NCBI GenBank assembly: GCA_902464595.1
Contig: CABQJX010000132.1
Coordinates: forward strand, 1-7,195
Reading direction: 5' to 3'
From: an uncultured Lachnoclostridium sp.
Lineage (GTDB): Bacteria > Bacillota > Clostridia > Lachnospirales > Lachnospiraceae
Length of the DNA: 7,195 nt
Numbering within the stretch: the first letter of the stretch is position 1; the number at the start of each line of letters is the position of its first letter. The notes under the pieces were generated by a model. That model was not told the origin of the DNA. It made no database searches and worked only from the letters and a program-made list of their open reading frames with translations. Of this stretch, positions 1-5,476 are shown piece after piece. The position numbers and the translations under genes are program-made.

Positions 1-64
1 TTGCGCGAACAACAGCAACCAGACAGTCTTCTTTCATTCTTGCTAAAACTTGTTCCTTCTTCAT
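1..64 (-). CDS. eda: KDPG/KHG aldolase, N-terminal fragment (runs off left edge)
   Basis: On the minus strand an ATG at 64-62 opens a frame reading MKKEQVLARMKEDCLVAVVR and one more alanine before the window ends. This is the typical N-terminus of 2-dehydro-3-deoxy-phosphogluconate aldolase / 4-hydroxy-2-oxoglutarate aldolase, where an amphipathic first helix leads into the first TIM-barrel strand (LVAVVRA). The enzyme cleaves KDPG to pyruvate and glyceraldehyde-3-phosphate, the last step of hexuronate breakdown. The start is supported by an AAAAGGAG ribosome binding site 7 nt upstream, and a sigma-A promoter lies about 70 nt further up. The catalytic Glu, Arg and Schiff-base Lys lie outside the window. 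The call rests on 21 residues plus the hexuronate context, so the family is likely but not certain. Confidence 0.8.
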   Translation of the reverse strand, partial: MKKEQVLARMKEDCLVAVVRA

Positions 65-85
65 CTTTATTCTCCTTTTCTTATG

Positions 86-101
86 ATTCGCATATGCGAA
101 T
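86..101. promoter_or_regulatory. 16-bp perfect palindrome in the eda leader (probable operator)
   Basis: ATTCGCATATGCGAAT is a perfect inverted repeat with no spacer. It lies between the predicted start site (about 124) and the ribosome binding site (71-78) of eda. Position and symmetry fit a dimeric repressor site. Its half-site ATTCGCATAT matches 8 of 10 bases of the repeat ATACGGATAT in the iclR leader, which suggests the IclR-family protein as binder (inference). An RNA role is possible, but a spacer-free palindrome makes a poor hairpin. Confidence 0.55.
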
Positions 102-130
102 AACTTTCATAATTACGATTCTATACTTGA

Positions 131-159
131 ATTGTAATCGCTTCCGCCCGATTTGTCAA
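131..159 (-). promoter_or_regulatory. sigma-A promoter of eda
   Basis: Reading the minus strand, a perfect -35 TTGACA (159-154) is followed after exactly 17 nt by a -10 TACAAT (136-131). Transcription would start near 124, giving a leader of about 60 nt before the eda ATG at 64. The hexamers and spacing are seen directly; activity is inferred. Confidence 0.8.
133..146. promoter_or_regulatory. possible cre / LacI-type operator overlapping the eda -10
   Basis: The plus strand reads TGTAATCGCTTCCG. It matches 12 of 14 positions of the CcpA cre consensus TGWAANCGNTNWCA and 11 of 14 of the perfect palindrome found in front of the lacI-uxaC operon. It overlaps the -10 hexamer of the eda promoter, a place where binding would block RNA polymerase. 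The left half is good and the right half degenerate, so this is only a candidate. Confidence 0.35.
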
Positions 160-196
160 CCGCAATCTGAGGGAATTTCTGCTGATTTGCAACAGT

Positions 197-225
197 AACC
201 TGTAAGTTCGGCCGCCTGACAGGTT
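197..225. other. hairpin between iclR and the eda promoter
   Basis: AACCTGT (197-203) and ACAGGTT (219-225) form a 7-bp stem around a 15-nt GC-rich loop, 5 nt beyond the iclR stop codon. In the iclR direction (minus) no T-run follows the stem, and on the plus strand only TTTT overlaps its end. It could be a weak terminator or processing barrier at the end of iclR, but it is not a convincing intrinsic terminator. Confidence 0.35.
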
Positions 226-229
226 TTCC

Positions 230-994
230 CTATACATCAGGCCGGATATACCCCAAAAGCCGCGAGAGGGAAGCTGCCTTTTCCCGGACCAATACTCCTA
301 AAGCATCGTAATCCTCTGTAGGCTTATAGAGGCTGGAAACACTGATCGCCCCCATAACGCTTCCATCCTGACCGAAAACAGGGGCTCCCACACATTCCAT
401 GTGTTCCTCCAGCTCCCTTGCGTCAAAGGCGTATCCCTTTTCCCGGACACGCTCCAGCTCCGCTTCCAGCTCACTCAGGTTCTTGATGGTGCGCTCCGTA
501 TATAATTTAAAGGAAATACGGGACAGCACCTCTTTTCTGTCCTCCTCCTCTGTGTAAGCCATAATGGCTTTTCCCAGAGAGGTACAGTAAACCGGGTTCT
601 TAGTCCCCACAGTTGCCGTTGTAATAATCGGATTTTCCGGCTCAAATTTACAGATATATACAATGGAATCATCGGATCGGATCCCAAAAAATACCGTCTT
701 TCCCACTTCTCTGGAAAAAGCCTTGAGTACTGGATCGATGGTCCCAATAAAATCCAGATTATTGGTGTAGTTGATCCCCACACGGTAGGCGGTCAGCCCG
801 ATGGTATACCGCTGCTTCTGTCCCCTCACCACATGGATCATCCCTGTCTGGGCCAGGGTGGTCACAATGTCGTATGCACTGGTCTTTGGCATCTCTAACT
901 TACCGCAGATCTCGTCCAATGTGATCCCATCCGGCTTTTTTGACACAAGCTTTAATATATCCACCGTCCGAAGGGTAGTCCTGTTTAATTTCAT
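230..994 (-). CDS. IclR-family transcriptional regulator, possibly KDG-type
   Basis: This encodes a 254-residue protein of normal IclR length. Residues 1-60 form the winged helix-turn-helix, with the recognition helix around KTSAYDIVTTLAQTGM and the wing in RGQKQRYTIG. Residues from about 75 on form the effector-binding domain, with family signatures YCTSLGKAIMA, GYAFDARELEEHMECVGAPVF (split here: GYAFDARELEEH, then MECVGAPVF) and GAISVSS. The start at 994 is chosen because AGGAGG (1004-999) sits 4 nt upstream and the first residues MKLNRTTLRTVDIL fit the family. The frame continues upstream to 1102, but that stretch is leader DNA. IclR proteins are usually dimeric or tetrameric and respond to small carboxylates; KdgR-type members sense KDG. 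Its place between eda and uxaA suggests a hexuronate intermediate as ligand, which is inference. It has its own promoter just after uxaA and may also be reached by readthrough from uxaA. Confidence 0.88.
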   Translation of the reverse strand: MKLNRTTLRTVDILKLVSKKPDGITLDEICGKLEMPKTSAYDIVTTLAQTGMIHVVRGQKQRYTIGLTAYRVGINYTNNLDFIGTIDPVLKAFSREVGKTVFFGIRSDDSIVYICKFEPENPIITTATVGTKNPVYCTSLGKAIMAYTEEEDRKEVLSRISFKLYTERTIKNLSELEAELERVREKGYAFDARELEEHMECVGAPVFGQDGSVMGAISVSSLYKPTEDYDALGVLVREKAASLSRLLGYIRPDV

Positions 995-1088
995 ATTGCC
1001 TCCTGCCCTGCAGCTCAGCCTCGAAAAAAGTCCAAAGGCCCCTGCCTCAATCAATCCGTTGTATCCCCTATTAGGAACATATGCGGCC

Positions 1089-1135
1089 ATACGGATATGC
1101 ACTTTTGTACGGATATATGTTCTTTATACGGATAT
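1089..1135. repeat. three 10-bp direct repeats in the iclR leader (probable autoregulatory sites)
   Basis: ATACGGATAT occurs at 1089-1098 and 1126-1135, with a one-base variant GTACGGATAT at 1107-1116. Start-to-start spacing is 18 and 19 bp, so the copies are nearly two helical turns apart and lie roughly on one face of the DNA. They fall at about +10 to +57 relative to the predicted iclR transcription start (about 1145). Iterated sites of this kind fit cooperative binding by an IclR-family oligomer at its own promoter. The motif resembles the half-site of the eda palindrome. The repeats are seen directly; the binder is inferred. Confidence 0.55.
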
Positions 1136-1151
1136 ACGATTTTTCATCTCC

Positions 1152-1180
1152 AGTATACACAACATGAAATCAAAATGCAA
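1152..1180 (-). promoter_or_regulatory. sigma-A promoter of iclR
   Basis: On the minus strand TTGCAT (1180-1175) and TATACT (1157-1152) are separated by exactly 17 nt. The -35 starts 10 nt beyond the uxaA stop codon. The predicted start near 1145 gives an unusually long leader of about 150 nt before the iclR ATG at 994, and this leader holds the three 10-mer repeats. Confidence 0.7.
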
Positions 1181-1189
1181 GGGGCTTCT

Positions 1190-2671
1190 TTACAGTGTAA
1201 CTCCCCGCTTGAAAATTGCCATATCATGGAATCCTGCTTCCTCAGACTTCACCTTTTTCCCGGAAGCAACCTGAAGCACATAAGACAGCAGCTCCTGGGC
1301 CAGCTCCTCTTTTGTCTGATCCTCCACCATGCGGCCTGCATTGAAATCGATCCAGTTGTCCTTATGGCCTGCCAGCTTCGAGTTGCTGGATATTTTAACG
1401 GTGGGCACTGGAGAAGCGAATGGCGTTCCCCGGCCAGTGGTAAACAGAACCATGTGTGCGCCGGACACTGCCAGAGCAGTAGCTGCTACCAGATCATTTC
1501 CTGGAGCACTGAGCAGGTTTAAGCCCTTCACCTTCACCGGCTCTGCATATTCCAGAACTCCCTTCACCAGAGCGCTTCCTGACTTTTGGGTACAGCCTAA
1601 GGACTTGTCCTCCAGAGTGGTGATCCCGCCCTTCTTATTTCCCGGCGAAGGATTCTCATAGATGGTCTGATTGTGGCTGGTAAAATAATTCTTAAAATTA
1701 TTGATGAGATCCACTGTCTTATGGAACAGCTCCTCATTGGCACACCGGTTCATAAGAAGGGTCTCCGCGCCGAACATCTCAGGAACCTCAGTAAGGATCG
1801 TGGTTCCGCCCTTGCTTACCAAAAGGTCAGAAAAGGCTCCGACAACTGGATTTGCCGTAATTCCGGACAGTCCGTCCGATCCGCCGCACTTCATGCCGAT
1901 CACCAGCTCGCTGGCATCAATGGCTTCTCTGGAGAAGGTTCCCGCATAAGCGGCCAGCTCCTCAAGAAGCCCCATCGCTGTCTCCATCTCATCCTCTACA
2001 TCCTGACACTGAAGGAATTTCACCCGGTTCGGATCGTATTCGCCAATATAGTCCATAAGCACAGGAATATTACTGTTCTCACAGCCCAGTCCCAGCACCA
2101 GCACACCGCCTGCATTGGGGTGATGGATCATATCAGCCAGAACCTTTCTTGTATTTTCCTGGTCATCTCCCATCTGGGAACATCCATAAGGGTGAGGGAA
2201 TGCGATCACATCCTCCACTGTACCCTTCACCAGAGACTTGGCCTGAAACTCCAAAGCCTTTGCGACGGAATTGACACATCCTACTGTAGGGATGATCCAG
2301 ATTTCGTTGCGGATGCCTACTTTTCCGTCCGGCCTGCGATACCCATCAAAGGTCACGTGCTCCTGAGGCTTTACGTCCTCGCCCTGAGGTGCATATTCAT
2401 AGGAAAGGACATCTCCTAAAGCAGTCTTTACATTGTGTACATGAACCCAGCTTCCCTCAGAAATATCCTCCTTAGCATATCCGATGCGAAAGCCGTACTT
2501 GATCACTTCCTCACCTGCCTTTATCTGACGAAGGGCAAATTTGTGTCCCTGGGGAATATCCTCGGTCAGGATAACCTTCTCTCCTGCTGCATCTAACGTC
2601 TCTCCTTTGGCAAGGGGACGCAGTGCAACCGCTACATTGTCATTTTCATGGATCTTCACAATATCCTGCAT
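1190..2671 (-). CDS. uxaA: altronate dehydratase
   Basis: UxaA dehydrates D-altronate to 2-keto-3-deoxy-D-gluconate (EC 4.2.1.7) in cytosolic galacturonate breakdown. The 493-residue product matches the usual length (about 495) and aligns end to end with the E. coli protein as I recall it. An N-terminal SAF domain (residues 1 to about 80, MQDIVKIHENDNVAVAL, GHKFAL, VIKYG) is followed by the large dehydratase domain. That domain carries PTVGCVN, HPYGCSQMGDD (160-170), GLGCEN (194-199), KCGGSDGLSG (261-270), ENPSPGNKKGGITTLEDKSL (339-358) and TGRGTP (412-417), ending in AIFKRGVTL. Conserved Cys and His in these motifs are likely Fe2+ ligands. ATGs at 2680, 2677 and 2671 and a GTG at 2707 are in frame. 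I chose 2671 because the family begins MQ and the AGGAG (2686-2682) lies 10 nt away; 2677 is the alternative. A promoter and operator lie directly upstream, divergent from lacI-uxaC. Confidence 0.95.
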   Translation of the reverse strand: MQDIVKIHENDNVAVALRPLAKGETLDAAGEKVILTEDIPQGHKFALRQIKAGEEVIKYGFRIGYAKEDISEGSWVHVHNVKTALGDVLSYEYAPQGEDVKPQEHVTFDGYRRPDGKVGIRNEIWIIPTVGCVNSVAKALEFQAKSLVKGTVEDVIAFPHPYGCSQMGDDQENTRKVLADMIHHPNAGGVLVLGLGCENSNIPVLMDYIGEYDPNRVKFLQCQDVEDEMETAMGLLEELAAYAGTFSREAIDASELVIGMKCGGSDGLSGITANPVVGAFSDLLVSKGGTTILTEVPEMFGAETLLMNRCANEELFHKTVDLINNFKNYFTSHNQTIYENPSPGNKKGGITTLEDKSLGCTQKSGSALVKGVLEYAEPVKVKGLNLLSAPGNDLVAATALAVSGAHMVLFTTGRGTPFASPVPTVKISSNSKLAGHKDNWIDFNAGRMVEDQTKEELAQELLSYVLQVASGKKVKSEEAGFHDMAIFKRGVTL

Positions 2672-2720
2672 GGCCATCATTCTCCTGTCTTTGTTGTAAT
2701 CTGTCACATATGGACATTTT

Positions 2721-2734
2721 TGTAAGTGCTTACA
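2721..2734. promoter_or_regulatory. operator at the uxaA start site
   Basis: TGTAAGTGCTTACA has 6-bp arms that are exact inverted repeats around a TG centre. It begins 3 nt downstream of the uxaA -10 and covers the predicted start site (about 2731), an ideal position for repression. It differs by one base from the perfect palindrome at 2873-2886. It fits a LacI-family operator, most simply that of the adjacent LacI protein. It also matches the CcpA cre consensus at 13 of 14 positions, so catabolite control cannot be excluded. Confidence 0.75.
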
Positions 2735-2737
2735 TTT

Positions 2738-2766
2738 ATTCTACCTATTTTCTTTTCATAAGTCAA
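2738..2766 (-). promoter_or_regulatory. sigma-A promoter of uxaA
   Basis: On the minus strand TTGACT (2766-2761) and TAGAAT (2743-2738) are separated by 17 nt. The predicted start near 2731 lies inside the operator at 2721-2734. The leader to the uxaA ATG is about 60 nt. Confidence 0.8.
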
Positions 2767-2833
2767 TAAAAAACGTTCCCCTGTCTTCAGAAAAATTTTG
2801 GAAACATGTTCTGTTTTCAGCCACACAAAACTA

Positions 2834-2862
2834 TTGCATTATTCATTCGGAGTGGGTATAAT
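2834..2862 (+). promoter_or_regulatory. sigma-A promoter of lacI-uxaC
   Basis: TTGCAT (2834-2839) and a perfect TATAAT (2857-2862) are separated by 17 nt. The predicted start is near 2869, just before the palindromic operator at 2873. No separate promoter is evident before uxaC, so this one probably drives both genes. Confidence 0.82.
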
Positions 2863-2872
2863 AGATTTAGCT

Positions 2873-2886
2873 TGTAAGCGCTTACA
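2873..2886. promoter_or_regulatory. perfect palindromic operator before lacI
   Basis: TGTAAGCGCTTACA is a perfect 14-bp palindrome with the central CG that LacI-family hinge helices typically read. It lies about +4 to +17 from the predicted lacI start and implies autoregulation of lacI-uxaC. It also matches the CcpA cre consensus TGWAANCGNTNWCA at every position, so it may serve CcpA, the local LacI protein or both. Its centre is 152 bp from that of the sister operator at 2721-2734. Confidence 0.82.
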
Positions 2887-2903
2887 GAATGTGAGGTTAT
2901 TTT

Positions 2904-3905
2904 ATGAATATATACGATGTCTCTGAGCATGCAGGCGTCTCCATCGCCACGGTATCCCGGGTTCTCAACGGCAATCCCAACGTGAGTGAAAAAACCAGGG
3001 AAAAGGTGCTTCGGGTCATGGACGAGTTGGGCTACACTCCCAACATTTTTGCCAGGGGACTGGGGTTAAATACCATGCGCACCATTGGCATTATGTGCTC
3101 CGATTCCTCCGATCCATATCTGGCCAATGCGATCTATTATTTGGAACAGGGACTCCGTTCCCACGGTTATGATGCAATTTTGTGCTGTACCGGATATGAT
3201 CTGGAAGCAAAACAAAAATATTTTGACCTTCTCCGCTCCAAACGGGTAGACGCTATGATCCTGGCCGGCTCCAAATTTATCGAAATGAGGCCCAAAGACA
3301 ATGCCTATCTGATCGATGGCGCAAAGGACATTCCTGTTATGCTGGTAAACGGCTTTTTAGAGGGAGAACATATCTACAGCACCGTCTGTGATGACCATGC
3401 TGCCGTATATGGAGCCGTATCCCAGCTGATCCACTCCGGATGCCGCCATATCCTCTATGTGTATACCAGCCATTCTTACAGCGGGCTCAACAAGCTGGCA
3501 GGCTACAAGGATGCATGCAGGGAACACGGCATTGATCCGGATCCCAGTATGATCCGTCAGTGTCCCAAGGACATAGCCGCAGCCAGAGAACTGTTTTTAT
3601 CCCTTCACAGGGAGGGGATCCTCTTTGACGGGGTGGTGGCTTCAGACGACTCCCTGGCAGTGGGTGCAGTAAAGTATGCCCATGAAGCAGGGATCTCCAT
3701 ACCAGAAGATCTTTCCATCATCGGTTATAACAATTCTCTCCTTTCCCGATGTACGGATCCTGAGATCACGTCCATCGACAGCAAGGTGGAAGCGCTCTGC
3801 GCTACTACCATCAACACTCTCATGGGGGTTTTCAGCGGCGTAAATGTCCCAAGCCGGACTACCATCGCCCCTGATCTCATAAAAAGAAAAACCACAAATT
3901 TCTAA
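2904..3905 (+). CDS. LacI-family transcriptional regulator, probable hexuronate repressor (ExuR-like)
   Basis: This is a full-length 333-residue LacI/GalR protein. Residues 1-22 give the helix-turn-helix (IYDVSEHAGVSIATVSRVLN), followed by VSEKTREKVLRVMDELGYTPN and the hinge around ARGLGL (residues 51-56). From about residue 60 (RTIGIM) the periplasmic-binding-protein-like effector domain follows, with the usual GVVASDDSLAVGAVKYAHEAG, IPEDLSIIGYNN and TSIDSKVEAL elements. The ATG at 2904 is preceded by GTGAGG (2891-2896) with 7 nt spacing and fits the family start. It is divergent from uxaA and 14 nt upstream of uxaC. In Bacillus subtilis the LacI-family ExuR controls the equivalent uxaC/uxaA genes. 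By analogy this protein probably represses both divergent units and is released by a hexuronate or derivative; the ligand is inference. Confidence 0.9.
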   Translation: MNIYDVSEHAGVSIATVSRVLNGNPNVSEKTREKVLRVMDELGYTPNIFARGLGLNTMRTIGIMCSDSSDPYLANAIYYLEQGLRSHGYDAILCCTGYDLEAKQKYFDLLRSKRVDAMILAGSKFIEMRPKDNAYLIDGAKDIPVMLVNGFLEGEHIYSTVCDDHAAVYGAVSQLIHSGCRHILYVYTSHSYSGLNKLAGYKDACREHGIDPDPSMIRQCPKDIAAARELFLSLHREGILFDGVVASDDSLAVGAVKYAHEAGISIPEDLSIIGYNNSLLSRCTDPEITSIDSKVEALCATTINTLMGVFSGVNVPSRTTIAPDLIKRKTTNF

Positions 3906-3910
3906 GGAGG
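3904..3910 (+). promoter_or_regulatory. uxaC ribosome binding site overlapping the lacI stop
   Basis: AAGGAGG begins inside the lacI TAA stop codon (3903-3905) and sits 9 nt before the uxaC ATG. The overlap suggests translation of uxaC follows that of lacI on one transcript, and the full-consensus site predicts stronger translation of the enzyme than of the regulator. Confidence 0.8.
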
Positions 3911-3919
3911 TTTCATACA

Positions 3920-5335
3920 ATGAAAGCATTTATGGACAAGGATTTCTTATTATCCACAGACATGGCAAAAACCCTGTACCACGACTTTGCAGAGAACATG
4001 CCGATCCTGGACTACCACTGCCACATCAATCCCCAGGAGATTTATGAAGACCGTAAGTTTGATAATATCACCCAGGTATGGCTGGGCGGCGATCACTACA
4101 AATGGCGTCAGATGCGCTCCAACGGCGTAGATGAAAAGTATGTGACCGGCGACAGTACAGACAGAGAGAAGTTCCAGGCTTGGGCTGAGACTATGCCAAA
4201 ACTGATCGGAAACCCACTGTATCACTGGAGCCATCTGGAATTAAGAAAATACTTCGGCTACGAGGGATATTTAAACGGAGATACTGCTGAAGAAGTATGG
4301 AATCTGTGCAACGCAAAGCTGCAGGAGGATTCCATGACCGTCCGCAACCTGATCCGTCAGTCCGGCGTAACTCTCATCTGCACCACTGATGATCCTGTAG
4401 ACACCCTGGAATGGCACAAGAAGATCGCTGAGGACGACAGCTTTGAGGTACAGGTGCTTCCTGCATGGAGACCTGACAAGGCATTAAACGTAGAAAAGCC
4501 AACCTTTGCTGCCTACATTGACCAGCTTTCCAAAGTAAGCGGCATTGAGATTAAGGATTTTGCTTCCTTAAAGGCTGCTCTGTGCAACCGTATGGACTTC
4601 TTCGCTTCCATGGGCTGCTGCGTATCTGACCATGCGTTAGAGTATGTTATGTATGCTCCTGCCACAGATGCAGAGGTTGATGCGATCCTTGCAAAGGGAT
4701 TAAAGGGAGAGGCTGTCTCCAAAGAGGAGGAGTTAAAATATAAGACAGCATTTATGCTGTTTGTTGCCCGCCAGTACTGTGAAAGAGGCTGGATCCTGCA
4801 GATGCATTACGGCTGCAAGAGAGACAACAATGCTTATATGTTCGAGCAGCTGGGCCCTGATACTGGATTTGACTGTATCAACAACTACGCTCCAAGCGCA
4901 CAGATGGCTGATTTCCTGAACGCTTTAAGCGCTACCAATGAGATCCCTAAGACAATCCTCTACTCCTTAAATCCATGCGATAATGCTGCCATCGGTACGA
5001 TCATCGGCTGCTTCCAGGAGAAATTCCCAGGAAAGATCCAGCAGGGTTCCGCTTGGTGGTTCAATGACCACAAAGTGGGCATGATCGATCAGATGACTTC
5101 CCTGGCAAACTTAGGATGCCTGGGCAACTTTGTAGGAATGCTTACGGATTCCAGAAGCTTCCTTTCCTACACCAGACATGAGTATTTCCGCCGGATCCTC
5201 TGCAATCTCTTAGGCGGATGGGTAGAGAACGGCGAATATCCGGCAGACATGAAAGCGCTGGAGAACATTGTAAAAGGAATCTGCTACAACAATTCCGTGA
5301 AATACTTTGGTTTCAAGCTGGATGAGGTAAAATAA
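3920..5335 (+). CDS. uxaC: glucuronate/galacturonate isomerase (uronate isomerase)
   Basis: UxaC interconverts D-glucuronate with D-fructuronate and D-galacturonate with D-tagaturonate (EC 5.3.1.12), the first cytosolic step of hexuronate use. The product has 471 residues, the normal length, and resembles the E. coli enzyme throughout. Amidohydrolase-fold features include the metal-binding HxH in DYHCHIN (His33, His35), the conserved GDHYKWRQMRSNGV (57-70), NPLYHWSHLELR (98-109), CTTDDPVD (154-161), VLPAWRPDKA (179-188), LGPDTGFDCIN (311-321) and the very conserved MLTDSRSFLSYTRHEYFRRI (407-426). The start at 3920 has AAGGAGG 9 nt upstream. It is the second gene of the lacI-uxaC operon and is closed by a strong terminator 61 nt downstream. 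Leucine TTA codons seem more frequent here than in lacI, possibly reflecting a different expression level or history; I have not counted this. Confidence 0.96.
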   Translation: MKAFMDKDFLLSTDMAKTLYHDFAENMPILDYHCHINPQEIYEDRKFDNITQVWLGGDHYKWRQMRSNGVDEKYVTGDSTDREKFQAWAETMPKLIGNPLYHWSHLELRKYFGYEGYLNGDTAEEVWNLCNAKLQEDSMTVRNLIRQSGVTLICTTDDPVDTLEWHKKIAEDDSFEVQVLPAWRPDKALNVEKPTFAAYIDQLSKVSGIEIKDFASLKAALCNRMDFFASMGCCVSDHALEYVMYAPATDAEVDAILAKGLKGEAVSKEEELKYKTAFMLFVARQYCERGWILQMHYGCKRDNNAYMFEQLGPDTGFDCINNYAPSAQMADFLNALSATNEIPKTILYSLNPCDNAAIGTIIGCFQEKFPGKIQQGSAWWFNDHKVGMIDQMTSLANLGCLGNFVGMLTDSRSFLSYTRHEYFRRILCNLLGGWVENGEYPADMKALENIVKGICYNNSVKYFGFKLDEVK

Positions 5336-5396
5336 TATAACCGTTCAGCATGCATAACTGGCCAGACTGGCTGCAAAGCTCCATGGCCGCAAAAAT

Positions 5397-5439
5397 GCGT
5401 CCCTTGGCTCCGGTACAGATGTCCGGAGCCAGGGGACGC
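5397..5439. terminator. bidirectional rho-independent terminator between uxaC and the deaminase
   Basis: Arms 5397-5413 and 5423-5439 pair over 17 positions with a single G-U wobble (GCGTCCC...GGGACGC at the base) around a 9-nt loop. On the plus strand CCTTTATTT follows, ending uxaC. On the minus strand the stem is followed by ATTTTT (complement of 5396-5391), ending the convergent deaminase gene. One element thus serves both genes. Confidence 0.92.
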
Positions 5440-5476
5440 CCTTTATTTCCTCGTTTTCGGTTTCCCTGCCTTTTCC

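Noticed and set aside
1..198. Plus-strand open frame at the left edge
   Set aside because: It overlaps the eda start, promoter and palindrome on the other strand, shows no family pattern and has low-complexity Ser/Phe/Leu content.
1021..1050. Attenuator-like hairpin plus T-run in the iclR leader
   Set aside because: The T-run (complement of 1024-1029) is preceded by only four weak pairs with a mismatch, too little for a terminator.
995..1102. N-terminal extension of the IclR protein to an ATG at 1102
   Set aside because: The extra 36 residues match no IclR feature and lie over leader repeats; AGGAGG is correctly placed for the ATG at 994.
1089..1135. CRISPR-like array
   Set aside because: The repeats are only 10 bp with 8-9 bp gaps and three copies, which fits operator half-sites and not a CRISPR array.
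2672..2707. Longer uxaA start at GTG 2707 or ATG 2680
   Set aside because: GTG 2707 has no ribosome binding site and ATG 2680 is only 1 nt from AGGAG; the family begins at the MQ-Ile region.
3642..3929. Minus-strand frames inside lacI, uxaC and other genes
   Set aside because: They are antisense shadows of well-supported genes, without ribosome binding sites or recognisable domains.
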